From positions 2,170,001-2,234,000 of the forward strand of contig JAMWBK010000002.1 of the NCBI GenBank assembly GCA_029953675.1: DNA of 64,000 nt. The letters run 5' to 3'. The DNA is from Rhodosorus marinus (taxonomy: Eukaryota > Rhodophyta > Stylonematophyceae > Stylonematales > Stylonemataceae). The notes below the pieces were generated by a model that made no database searches, was not told where the DNA came from, and saw only the letters and a program-made list of their open reading frames with translations. A program made the position numbers and the translations under genes. Below, one piece after another: positions 48,067 to 59,604 of this stretch (its first letter is position 1; the number at the start of each line of letters is the position of its first letter).

Positions 48067-49452
48067 CTATTGGTCTTGTTCTTTCCGCTCCTCTTCCTCG
48101 AGTTTCATCCGCAGGTCGCGGAGCGAGTCTTCAAGTCGCTGAATTTGGCTCTTGGAATTGTAGTTGTACCGGTACAAGCCGTAGTACAGATCAAAGCTGT
48201 CTTCTGACGGAGAAGAAAAGGAGTCGAGGCACTTCGTTTCAGACAACCGTGGATGGAATTCGGCTCACGGAGCACGGGGCTAAACTCAACTGATGGTGGT
48301 ATCGATGACACCGAGAAGAGATTCGTATCCCTTCGTATCGATTGGAGTGGAAGTCAAGCTGAGCCCGGCGAGCATCCGACCTGGAAAGCAAACAAAATAT
48401 AACGACCAACGCGTTCGTTAGAACACCTCCGTCGCAAGGAAAAAAGTTGGTTCATATTTCACCTGTTGTGTGGGTTATGAACTGGGTAGATGCAGCAAAC
48501 GAATCATGCTCTTTGCTGGTCATGGGAACCATCGAGCACTGCTCAAGTTCCCATATCAAAATGAAGTCTTCAACTATTTTCTGTCTCTCCTAGAGAAAAG
48601 AAGAGACGGCGGTAAATGTGAGCGTCACCTTTGGCGCTCCTCAGCTGGCATGATTGTATCCCAAGTGCATACTTCATTATATACTCTCACGATGTCGTAG
48701 ACAAAAGGAAGGTTCTTCCACGAGTGCTTTCCACTTTCAGGTCCGAACATTGGATGTGTGCATAGGATGTCCGCAGACGGTGGAAGCATTTCCATCATTC
48801 TGGCGTTGTAAGTCAGAAGAACCTCTTTGATAAGCTATTCCTACGCAATCAGAATGATCTGCTCTCCGTGCTATTTCAGGATCGTCCTTACAAGTCTCTT
48901 GGATACTCCTTTACGCTACATACATCTACAACCACGCGATTCTCAAGCCTTCACGAGGACGAGCATAGCGAACAGAGGTTCCGTGGTTCATCTTGAGCGA
49001 AAAGTTTTGGATTGGTCACCGTACTTGAGTGGATCATTTCCATACCTCTGAAGGGGGAATTTAGTCATCACCGTCTTGAGAGACATGATACTTGTACAGA
49101 GGATGACGACGTCTGGATTCTGATCCAGGACTTCATCGGCTGTGTTGAAATACTCAGCTCCTAGTTCCTTGGCGACGGTGCTGTAGTCAGACCGACTCTG
49201 CCCGAGGACTCTTACATAAAGTACGGCAGGGAGAAAACAATAAATTTGTTTTGGTTGCCTCATGTAAGTCAGTTGTGTCTCTGCCGTTCTTCGGGCTGAA
49301 GCTGCCACACTCTAGCGCTATCCTTCATCAGAAAACCTGCTGCATTAAAAACCTCACCTGTGGCCTTGCCGTACAAACGTCTTGGCCAGAAACTGTCCAA
49401 AGTTTCCAAACCCGATAATCGCCAGGGTCTGCGGGCGTGGATGCGTCGCCAT
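48067..49452 (-). CDS. TyrA: Arogenate dehydrogenase (TyrA family), tyrosine biosynthesis
   Basis: Seven exons (minus): 49452..49358, 49210..49020, 48925..48892, 48799..48629, 48584..48463, 48380..48291, 48203..48067; frame is continuous and gives 279 residues. Motifs in order: LAIIGFGNFGQFLAKTF (NADP-binding Rossmann loop), SRSDYS, PDVVILCTSIMS, DVCSVKEYPRDL, ILCTHPMFGPESGK, QFITHTTGRML, STPIDTKGYESLL and DSFDLYYGLYRYN. This set is that of plant and algal arogenate dehydrogenases (TyrAa), which oxidatively decarboxylate arogenate to tyrosine. The reading begins almost at the Rossmann fold (ATG at 49452), so no transit peptide is visible; an unseen upstream exon is possible. Exon 3 is 34 bp and intron 4 only 44 bp, and its acceptor was chosen by frame. 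Confidence 0.93.
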
Positions 49453-50387
49453 ACCTTATTCAACCCCCCAAACCTTCTCAACCGCCGATTCTCCAAAAAT
49501 CTCCTCGCTCTCACAAACTTGTAAGATTCTAGCCTTACTTCTCGCAAGGATCGATTTCACAAGTCCAAAAAATATCCTTTCCAAACTTCGATCCCTACCC
49601 AAAGCCCAAACACCCAACAGACAGCCTCGCCCTCCAAAACACGAAAAAACCACTGTTTCCTGCCAAAAAAATTCCGTCCTTTCTGGATCTCCGTTTCAAA
49701 GGCGTTAACCCCAAATATGTTTTTTTCGGATAAAATTTCTATCTCCACTCATCGACGGGGTTTTCATCAATACATGTTTTGTCCCGAACACGACTTGGAG
49801 ATACGGAGTTCCTCGACTGTTTCCACAGATTATTTCGATTGGCTTTTCGTTGTGGGAGAAGGTGTTAGTGTAGTGAAGATCCTTTCTTCAGGTGTTCTGC
49901 CTGGCACCCCTCACCCTACGTTGACAGGAGTTGGGAGTGTTTTTGGTATTAGTTGTGACGAAGTTTGTCGTTTGGCTATTGTAGTGCTTCGTCTTCGTGA
50001 GTATCTTGAGTGTGTGAATCCGACGTGAAGACGAGGTGAAAATTGTCCGTCGAAGATCGATTTGCAGCCATGTCGGTATTTGCCCGTGGAAGCTCGGCTT
50101 CTTGGTGCTGCTTTCTTTTTTTGTTTGACCTATTTCCATCTTCCCCGAGCAGGTTGTTTGCATGATCACAGGGCGATCGGTAGCATGCTTCCATTTGGTT
50201 CGTCTCTGGTCCCTTAGAGACGAGAAGAACCTGACTTTCGAGTTTCGTTCTGTGCAGCTCTTGGTTCCTGAAAAAGTTATTCCTTTTTTTGGGTGGGTGT
50301 TTGCTTTCATCTCTGTTCTTTCTAGCTTGCACACAAGCAACAAGCGACATGCTAAGCCGTCAATAATTAAGACTTTTGCCAGAGACA
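49453..50387. other. TyrA upstream region and CHD1 3' flank
   Basis: 49490-49690 is C/A-rich on the plus strand, the usual upstream pattern for minus-strand genes. The remaining 700 bp are mixed; a plus-strand ORF at 50162-50536 overlaps the CHD1 3' end antisense and is not called. Confidence 0.5.
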
Positions 50388-53300
50388 TTAAGATGCTTTG
50401 CTCTTTGCCTTCCGAAGCTTCGAGTAGAGACTTGCCAGTTCCGGTCCTTTCAACGCCGTTTTGCACGCAGCGGCGACATACCTCCATCCATGTACTGGGT
50501 TTCTCTTGGATCTCTCGATTTCGTTTCCAATGCTAACAAGGCACTCCCTGGTTCTCCTTATCTTCACCTTTCGGTCTTCTCCTTCCTTGTTCCCTTCGCT
50601 CAGTTCACGCAGCTCCAGTAGGACTTCTTTCTGACCTGATAACTCCTCCTCCCAACTTGGTGGTTTCTTGGTGCTGCGCGTGGACCTGCTGGACATCTTC
50701 CCCCGCTTGCCTTTGGATGACTTCCTCGAAGCATCCCGGACGAGCTCCCCAAGCAACTTAGTCGCTCTCGCTGCGACAGATTTTCTGCTTGTGCTGGCTA
50801 TCTTATCCGCAAGCTTCAGCTCCTCATCGCTGCCGATAGCTTCCCAGTTGCCGTACCCGTGGCGGTGAATTCCAACGAGCATCATCGCGTCGTTGCTGGG
50901 TAGCCAGCCGCTCTGTCTTCCTCCACTCAAGCCCCTTGGGAGACGAAAGCGAATATCGTTTTCGTACTCGGAGATACGTCTAGCAAGCTCCCCTAGTTCA
51001 ACAGCTCTCCTGACCACTTCTTTCGCGGCTACCGTCTCACCAGATATTACCACCGTGCCTTTGTCAGCAGTTACCTTTTTGGCATCAGAAAGACCCTTGT
51101 CCAAAATTTCGGCAGCTTCCTCCCTCGCAATCTTCTCCGTGAGATTGGCATCCGCAAGGATTTCCTCGATCCGCGCACTACTGCCGAACTTTTTGAAGCT
51201 TCTGATAAGTGCCGCCGAATCCTTCTTGCTTAGTCGGTTATCCGCGGTCGCTACTCCATTCGCCACTTTCGTTCTTCGTCTGCTCGACGGTGGCTTGCGC
51301 TTAGCTGTGGGTGACTCCTCTGTATACTTTTTCGTCTTGGTTATCCTTCTGGGCCCCAGGTAGTTCAAGTTTTCCGCAACAGCTTCATCTTGTTCCTCTT
51401 GGGGTATCACGCGATTCCAGAAATCCATATCAGACTCCTTTGCGAGTTGCTCTTTGTCCTTCTCCTCGTTCTGTTCTGCCTCATCAGCGAGCTGCTGCAA
51501 TGCATTCTCTCTTTCCTGAAGCTTCTTGGCTGCCGCTTCGGCCTCGCTTAGCTGGGTTTTTACGGTTGCAGGCGCTTCCTCCTCGTAGTCCTCCGTGGCA
51601 AAGTCTGCCCATTTGAAAGCGTTCAAGAGCGAATCACCTACACTTCCAGCCGCGGCAGCTTCGTTCTCATCTTGTTCTTTCGGAGCTCGTTCGAGTATCT
51701 CGTCTATGTCATCCATCGCTGGAGCCTTCTCCTGTTGCTTTTCCCCGGCTTTCTCGTTCTCCTCGTTGTCCTGCTTCTCCTTCTCGAACAGACGCTCCGC
51801 TCCAAACCGTAAAATGGCGGACAGTTCCTCCTTTTTGAAGGTCATCTTACCGGGCGCGTCGCCTCCTTCCACTCCATGGATGACGAGATGCTCGAGTACC
51901 CGTTTCCGTTTCGCCCTTTCCAGAATGTCCTCCTCTACAGTATCGCGGGACAGCAAACGGAACACTTTGACATCCTTTTTCTGTCCGATGCGGTGTGCTC
52001 GCGATTCAGCCTGGAGGTCGTTCTGAGGATTCCAATCGCTGTCAAAAATGACCACTGTGTCGGCCGTGGCGAGGTTGATTCCCAGTCCACCAGCTCTGGT
52101 CGAGAGCAGGAACACGAAATCAGTCGAATCTGGGGCATTGAAATGGTCGACGGATTTCTGGCGTATCTCGTTCCCCATAGACCCATCAAGTCTCTGCCAA
52201 GCAAAGCCCCTCATTCTGCAGTAGTCTTGCAAAATGTCCAACATTCGCACCATCTGCGAGAAAACCAGTACTCGATGCCCCTTTTCTTTCAACCTCAGGA
52301 GCAGCTTGTCCAGTAGAATCAGCTTGCCCGAGGACCGGATGAGGGCATTGAGCTGATCCGGGTTTTCCATGTCCTCAACATTCGGAAATAGGTAAGGATG
52401 ATTGCAGATCTTCTTCAGCTCGACAACAATATTCTGCAATGATGTGGCGTTCGACGGACCAGACCCCTTTCTCACAGCGTTCAACTTGGAAAAGTTTCGA
52501 GTGAGGATCCACTTGTAATACTTCTGCTGTAGTGATGTCAGCCCCACTCGAAGCACGGCGTATGTTTTCGAAGGTAACGACTTCTCCACATCTTCCTTCT
52601 GTCGACGAAGGATGTACGGACGTAGCTCCGCGTGGAGCTGGGCTATGCGTTCCGCATTCCTCAACTCGCTGAAGCTATACTTCTCCTCAAAACTCTGGGC
52701 TGAAACGTATGTGGATGGATTCAGGAAATTCAACAAAGCCCAAAGCTCGCGAATGGAATTCTGAAGCGGCGTCCCAGTTATCAAGAGCCGATTTGCTGAG
52801 GTGAACGCACTTAGGGCCTTGTGCATGGAGGACTCCTCGTTCTTGAGCCTATGCGCCTCATCCACAGCGATCAAGGACCAGCGGAATTCGCTGACAAGAT
52901 AGTCCATATCAGCCAGAACTAATTCAGGCGTAGTCAGCAAAACATGGAACTTGGCGTTGTTCCTATCAGTCACAAACTCAAATCGACGGATAACGTCCCT
53001 AGAGTTTCCATCACCAACGTATACGATTACATTTAAACTCGGCAGCCACCGAGAGAACTCCCTGTGCCATGCAGCTATCGTCGACAACGGTACAACAACA
53101 AGGAACGGACTTTGGACCTTCTTCACCTTCGCCAACCAGCCAATACAGCAAATGGTCTGCAAAGTTTTGCCCAGTCCCATTTCGTCCGCCAATATTACGT
53201 TTCGGTCGTTCACCCAGCTATATGCAAGAAAGTTAAGGCCCTCCAACTGATAATCCCTCAGTTTTCGGCCGTCGTTTCCGTAGCTCAGATACTCAGGCTG

Positions 53301-54862
53301 TTCTACAATCCTTCTGAACGGTTTTCTACTTTCTCTATGCGAGAACGGATTAAACGACCCCGCAGCTCCATGTGCGTCAGAATTCCGATCAAGAAAGTCG
53401 TCAATCTTCGCTAGATCCTCCTCCGTGTTAAGACTATTTGGAGCCTCCCATGTACACTCGGCATAAGATAGGTCCGACCACTTTGCCAAATACTCTAACG
53501 CCCCTTCAGCGTTCCGTCTGTCGCTAATGATTCTCTCGAGCTTTTGGTAGGTCTGAACTGCCTCTTGAACCTGCTCCCGTGCCATTAGATAGTCTTCCCT
53601 TTCATCTGGCCCGATTTCGTTTCGATCCAGGTACTCCAGCGTCTCCTCCACGCGCTTAATAAAGTTAGTTACCTTCTTGTACCCCTTGAACATGCTAAGC
53701 TCAGAGAGTGTATGCCAGGAACACTGGCGATATGACAGTCGGTGCCATTTGATCATGAAACTTGATTCGGAGGGAAGAAACTCAAAAGGATCATCCACTT
53801 CTGCTTCTTCCAGTTCTTCTCCATCATCGCGCTTGTTCGATCTGTAGTCCAGAACTTTTTCAATTAGGAGCTCCTGTTCAACTGGGGCCATAATATCAAA
53901 TGGTTTCTTTTTCCTCGTCTGGATTTCATCCTCTAGTGACTCCTCGTCAGTATGATCGGCTGCTTTCTCGCTCTGTTCAAAATGTTCCTGAGCCAGGTTC
54001 TGTAGCTTTCTTCCTGTTCTACCAATTGCACCACCCGGCTCATAGTCTGCATCCGAATCCTGACTCTTGCTGTTTAATACATGCTTTTTGAGCTTAATCT
54101 GCACGGGCTTCAGTGCAGCATTGCTGCGCTTCTTGGGATTTCGCCGTGGAGAAGAATCCCAGTCATCGGTATCTACTTCGCTATCGAAATCGCCAGAGTC
54201 GCTGAGCTTTCGTTTTCTCTTTGTGATGGTTCTGGGCTTTGACTTTTTTCTTTTAGGTTTGACTGTAGAGGGCCATGAATAATTAAATCAGCATCGGTCA
54301 GAAACGAATCTCGAATCACAGGCAATCAGAACTCGATGAACATCGACGGACATGCTGTCTTGCGAATGAAGATTCGATCCTTACCCTCGTACTCAACGTC
54401 GGACGAGTGATCGCTGCTTTCCTCGCTGAGGTTGTACGCCTCAAAGTCGTCATCCTCAGCTGCCCAAGAATTGTTCGTTTTTCTCCCCGGGCCTTTTTTT
54501 ATTTGCACTTCCTCATCAGCATCATCTGACAAGTCCTGCATTTCCTCCGCTGCCAATTTTTTTGCCTCAGCCACTTTCTCTTCCTCGGCACGTTTTTCAG
54601 CTTCCTCGAGCGCTTTGAGCTCCGCAACCAAGTTTCCGTCCTGAGCGTTTACATTAAACATGGGATCAGTGTCACCCTCTTCAGCATCTTCATACTCCTT
54701 TCCACTCTCCACCACGACCTCTTCGTCGGAGTCCTCGTCTGATGAGGGGCTGGACTCCGCCACTTCCTCGTCTCCCTGTACAGCATCCTCCCGCATACCA
54801 TCCTCCTCTTCAGCCTCGTCCTCATGTTCACTCTCAAATCCGTTGCTTTCGTAAACATCCAT
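50388..54862 (-). CDS. CHD1: CHD1-type chromatin remodelling ATPase (about 1,450 aa)
   Basis: Exon 1 is 54862..54385 and exon 2 is 54262..50388, joined in frame over a 122-bp intron. The N-terminal 210 residues are acidic and Ser/Lys-rich. Two chromodomains follow (about 290-365 and 390-450: SSFMIKWHRLSYRQCSWHT and LEYLAKWSDLSYAECTWEAP). The SNF2 ATPase has DEMGLGKTLQTICCIGWL, VDEAHRLKNEES and LLITGTPLQNS; the helicase C half has LVFSQMVRMLDILQDYC, LLSTRAGGLGINLA and QAESRAHRIGQ. The C-terminal SANT/SLIDE region contains MMLVGIHRHGYGNWEAIG. CHD1 slides and spaces nucleosomes and, in other eukaryotes, reads H3K4me3 during transcription. I place the start at the first in-frame ATG (54862), giving MDVYESNGFESEHE; an AG acceptor just upstream hints at a 5' non-coding exon. 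Confidence 0.95.
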
Positions 54863-57358
54863 CAATCCCTGAATCTTGCTTAGGACTGTTACTACTATGG
54901 CGCCCTGCAAAACGTGGTAAGACCCTCAATAATTACAAACCCCAACCCCAAAAACCTGCTCTTCCTCGCCCTCCACCGCTTCTTCCAGAGCCGAACCTCA
55001 AAACCTATCTACATCAACGGTTGGCTTGGCTTTCACCAGAAGCAGAGTAGCAAACAAAAAACATTCAAAACCAGTCAAGTATACGACCACCCAAACCCCG
55101 ATTCTCGCCCAGCCACAGAGGCTTGAGGCACACGAACAATATACACCAGACCCGCCTTGGGCGAAAAAGGAAAACAAATTCTCTCTGCCTTAACAGGCCC
55201 CTCACCAACTCAAAGCAGCCATCACGCTCCTACAAACGACTGCTAAATCCTCCACCTCGAACTAATCAACAGAACGATCCCGCCAAAAAAGCATACCGCC
55301 TCAGGGATCGAAACCTCCCCAACAAATCCTCCTCTCAAATAAAGCTCACTACCCACCCCAACCCCCCCCACAGAAAAACAAAACACAAAATTTCGTCGTC
55401 AGAATCCTACCTATACAAAATCTCCCACCTGCACTTCCCGAAAACAAGGGAAATACCCAATCCTTCAGTCCAAACAAAACAAAACCTCCCTTACCCTACT
55501 CCTCCCCCCTCCATCTTGACATCCCCTCCGCGGAAGCAAATTCGTCCTCTTCATCAGAAAACCCACTTCTCAGTTAAGCCTTTCTCGACCTTCAAAAAAC
55601 CACCCATTTTCTCTTACCACGCCACTGACCGTAAAAACCCCACCCCCCCCCCTCAAAAAAAAACGAAAAAAAAACGGAGTTTTATGAAAGCAAGCACAGG
55701 AGTCCACTGTCGCAAACTGACGGATGACAACTCCAAGGATTTTAATAGCCGTCAAAATGTATTGATATGAATAGTAATAGAAAAAGCTCTTCTTTTCTCT
55801 TCCACTGATGTTTTTTTTTCTAGAAAGAATTTGGTTCTGTCCCATATTGACCCGGTTTCAGTTTTAAAACTAATTTTTCATAATGTGCTTGATATGGGGA
55901 CTTGGGAAGGGAATCGGGTGGTGGGGGTTGGGTGGGACGGATATCTACAGGAGCGATTCCATTTTCTGTGTGTTTTGAAAATATTAGGAAGGGTATTGGA
56001 TGGGTGGTCAACGTTTTGGTAAGGGGTTGGTTGCCTTGGAAGGATTTGTGAAGGCTTTCCTGACTGGGTTATTGTCGGGCGGGTTAGGTGGGGGAGAGAG
56101 GTTGATCTAGGACTTGGTGCGCGTGATTCGCGGAGGTGAGGCTCTTTTTCGTGTGGTTCGGACTCAGGTTTAGAGGAACCTGGGTCCGAACCCATATCGA
56201 GAAGGGTCAACCTCGCTCACTGGAAGTCTCGAAAGCGTTCGAAATGGGGCAGCTATCAGGTCACGGTGTCTCGGCGCTATGGGGAACAGACAATTTTACG
56301 GAGCGGTCGTAGTCCTTGTATCGTATGACTTGCCACATCAATCAAAAAACGGGCCCAGCTAAAGCTGGGGAAATCCTGCGAACCAGTGAACCGATCTCTT
56401 ACCCAAAGTTCGAATCCCTCAACGTTTTTGAGCTTTCCGGTTCACAGCGGACACGGCATGACGAGTACGGAATCTTGCCACATCTTGTAACCTGTGTTTT
56501 GATCTCACCATGAACCTATGAAGTAGAGAACCAAGGATGTTGAGCAGCAGGAAGCTCGATTGTATGGCCGTGACACCGGCACAGACCCCCCCCGTATTTC
56601 CTGAGCACGAAAACTCTGTTTCCGAGGATCGACCGACGCAATCCACGCTCCAAAAAACTCTTCCGAAAGTAGAAGAAACAACAACTACGAATTTGTACGC
56701 AATTTCAGCGTACTGACTGCAACTACCATCCGCAGATACCGTGGAAAATACCAAATTAAGAATATAACTATTTTCGTAATATAATACTCATACATGTATT
56801 TACCTTAAGTACACTGCATATTCCCATGTAGTTGCACTCAGCTGAGTTCGATCGTACTAGTACGTGGGGGTAAGTACTTACTAAGCGGAACGAATGCACT
56901 TTTTCGAGCAAAACTCGTTTGCGCACTGAGTTTTTTGCTAGAATTTGAGGATGGGAATTGTAATAGAAAAACAGGAGCAGATTGAGGACAAAAAATCGAA
57001 AGTGCTGATTTTGTTTTTGTTATTTGGATTTCAATCATTTCCAAGAAAATCAGTCGTTTTTACCCGTCGTAAATAAGCAACCCAGACTGTATGGGTTGTC
57101 TTCCAGCTCTCAGAGGACGCTAGGCTGGGTGCTCAGGCGCTCTTTAGGTGGAACATGAAAAGGCCTTTTGAATCTGACGACATGAATCATGTCGTGTTTT
57201 TTTTCCCCTTTTGCCTTGCTATGCCGTTTCTCAACCGCTTCAAGCTCCCGAGTCTGTTGATCAACCCGTTGACTTCCTTGATCTGCAATAGTACGAATCG
57301 ATATCGGTTGGGCACGTAACTACGGTTTGCTTTGTATGTTCACCGGGCATCCCATTCA
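54863..57358. other. Spacer with CHD1 promoter and an unexplained plus-strand promoter-like block
   Basis: 54900-55700 is C/A-rich on the plus strand (CHD1 upstream). 55850-56150 turns G/T-rich (ggtggtgggggttgggtggg near 55917), which elsewhere precedes a plus-strand gene, yet no plus-strand protein is recognisable in 56200-57350. A strong hairpin lies at 56156-56195. Otherwise nothing. Confidence 0.45.
56156..56195. repeat. Inverted repeat, 16-bp stem
   Basis: ggttcggactcaggtt is followed after a 6-base loop by aacctgggtccgaacc; one G-T mismatch in 16 pairs. It lies at the downstream edge of the G/T-rich block. It could form a stem-loop in RNA, but no transcript is shown. Confidence 0.7.
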
Positions 57359-58048
57359 CTAGTCCTCCTGGAATCTGCTCGCTAGCTCCGCAAAGTTCAT
57401 TCGCTGTGATTTTCGTGGAAGCTCCTGTTTCCAGTCAGACTTCGAGACCTCTGCTCCTGGTTGCGCGAATTGCTCATCAGTTGCCTTGAACATTGATGAA
57501 ATCTCGTTGAAATTCATCATTGAGTCATCCTTCGACACTCCAAGCTCTGCAAGTGGTTCTGGAGGTGCTCGAACCTTCTTCACTATCGCGGTTGTGGTCA
57601 CTTTCTCGAACTCATCAATCAAGTTGACCACATCATCCTGTCTGCTGTCCTCAACCCCTCCGACCCGCACACTCTCTACCCCATCCAGCTTTCGTAGTTG
57701 TTCTTTAACTCGTTGGAGACTCTTTCCATGTGTGAGAGTTTTTGGAGTAGGGTCCTCATCCTCTCGTGATGAATTTGCATCCGAGGTTAGATAGCTCATG
57801 GCATCCGAATTCTTTTCCTGTCCCTCCTTCTTTGGGGAGTATTCTATGTTGCTCACGGTTTCAATGGCATGGCTCTTTTCTTTTGCGATCATCTCACCAT
57901 CCAGAATCTCGAACTCAAGGTCATTGAAAGTCCTAGGGATCTTGCACTCGGCCCATGGAGAAGCACCGAGGTCCTGCGCTTTTTCTGGCGTCCCCCGTCG
58001 GTTGCGGGAGCCTATGGTCTGCCTTGGCATACATGCAACGTTCCCCAT
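57359..58048 (-). CDS. Orphan protein with predicted N-terminal myristoyl/palmitoyl signal (229 aa)
   Basis: Single exon. ATG at 58048 gives MGNVACMPRQ, a classic myristoylation (Gly2) and palmitoylation (Cys6) start; the frame is open upstream but without ATG. The middle is polar, with DLEFEILDGEMIA (about 44-56), a Ser/Asp/Glu-rich linker and a segment KSLQRVKEQLRKLDGVESV. Two copies of a short motif follow, MNFNEISSMFKA and MNFAELASRFQE, the second at the extreme C-terminus. No known domain is recognised. A membrane-tethered adaptor with a repeated docking motif is a fair guess, no more. Confidence 0.6.
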   Translation of the reverse strand: MGNVACMPRQTIGSRNRRGTPEKAQDLGASPWAECKIPRTFNDLEFEILDGEMIAKEKSHAIETVSNIEYSPKKEGQEKNSDAMSYLTSDANSSREDEDPTPKTLTHGKSLQRVKEQLRKLDGVESVRVGGVEDSRQDDVVNLIDEFEKVTTTAIVKKVRAPPEPLAELGVSKDDSMMNFNEISSMFKATDEQFAQPGAEVSKSDWKQELPRKSQRMNFAELASRFQED

Positions 58049-59604
58049 GCTGCTGTAATCCTCCTGACGAAAACTTTTCTTCAGCACAGATCCAAGCTTC
58101 CGTCTTCGCCTTGAACAACTTCAGCTCACACCCTTGTATCAACAAACCACGTGCCAGACCACCTTGCCTCGGAGTTATTAACTCTCTCGACTGGTCCTGG
58201 CAAACATTAAGAGCAATGCGTTCACGTTCTTTTCGGAATATCCTCCCTAATGGAATACCATTTAAGAATTCAATTGAATTCCAGTTGTTGCAACGGGTAA
58301 ATGGGACTTTGAAGCCAGGCACCTCGCTCGATGGGCCGAGAAAACTTAGCAGTTGCTGTTTTTTGTCCTGTGGACCTCATCCTGTGAGAGTAGGGGGCTC
58401 GGCTCGGAGCCAAAAAGCGGCGTTCCCAAGTGGAAAAAATCTTTGCCCAAACTCACTGTCAGAAAATCCCGACTCGTGAAGGTAAAACGTCTACTAGCTT
58501 CCTTTTGAACCAGCAATTTCAGTAGTAACGTCTACTTGCGTGGACATCAAAAGAATCAACGAAAATAAGCATGAAGAAATCGCCAGTATCCAATCCAGGA
58601 GAGTACCGCATACGTCTATACGGCCGAAGGTTTCGAAGATATCAAAAACTGCTTAAATTTCCATCACCACGTATAGTAACCGGCATCAGACCGGAAAACG
58701 TTTAAAATGGAACTTGCCGTTATGGACTACAAAATTCTTCCTAAATTTATATCATTCGGATAGTCTTTATCCAATAATATTCTCTAATTATAATACTGAT
58801 TGAGTATCCATCGCAATAATTGGACAATGGTATTTGAAATTTAAATTTGGGGGGGGGGGCGGGGTGTGGGCAGTTGGTAGACTAGAAGGTGATTGGGGTC
58901 CAGTGAAGAATTTGTTGATCGACAAAGGCGAACACTCCAACCGTGTTAACCCGAGAACTCTTGAGAAGGGCAAAACCCCGCGATCGATATCGGTCGGGCT
59001 ATCAAAGTCGGGCCATTTTCCGTGCATTCTAGTAGGGAACAACTGATCCGCGGACACGCGCTGGCACGCATTGCCGTGAAGGTGCTGTTCTCGTGACCAT
59101 TAAGAAAATTCCCCTCCGTTGGGTTTTTGTTTAGTTCAACTGCAGTCGCAAATCACATGATTTGCGACTGCAGTTAAATGCTACGTGTCGAAGATGACCC
59201 CTTTATTATTATTCAAATAGACTCAGTCCTGTGATCTTCAGCTTGAGTGCGTAGTTTGCCAAATCCATAGAAAAAGAAATTAACAGCAATTGTCCCAAGA
59301 AATTGAAAGATATCGACTAATCCTGTTTTGGATAATGTAACGGTCTCAATAGTTGCGGGTTTGGGACGCGAAGAAGTCGATGTGCCGGGCCTGAGAAAAT
59401 TTCGATAGGCAGACAGGTCTGGTCATCTTGTATGGCAGCTGTGAACGCGAATAAATCGTCTGTGGAATATTTGTCCCGAGGGAAGCAGCGAAGCTTGAGG
59501 ACGGATAGTGTGTGGAAGGGGTTCGAGCTTGAGGTATCCGGGCGGAGATAATCCGGGAAGCACAGGGGGCCTGAAAACTGAATCGTCACGTTTTCGAAAG
59601 AAAA
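58049..59604. other. Divergent spacer upstream of kinesin-14
   Basis: A G-rich block at 58849-58895 (10-G run) and G/T-rich sequence at 59340-59600 precede the kinesin start on the plus strand. 58640-58800 is AT-rich. A near-perfect palindrome sits at 59138-59175. No ORF is supported. Confidence 0.5.
59138..59175. repeat. Near-perfect 38-bp palindrome
   Basis: aactgcagtcgcaaatca, two bases (ca), then its exact reverse complement: 18 bp arms without mismatch. It lies about 430 bp before the kinesin-14 start codon. Could be a protein-binding dyad, an RNA hairpin in a long 5' UTR, or a replication-slippage product. Confidence 0.9.

Noticed and set aside
50162-50536. 124-codon plus-strand ORF
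   Set aside because: It overlaps the CHD1 3' coding end antisense, and composition follows the minus-strand gene.
51595-52026. Long plus-strand ORFs across 50.7-53.4 kb
   Set aside because: Shadows of the 1,291-codon CHD1 exon; Ser/Arg-rich low-complexity translations.
56400-56425. tRNA T-loop-like string gttcgaatccc
   Set aside because: The flanking bases do not pair as a T-stem and no D-arm, anticodon arm or acceptor stem fits around it.
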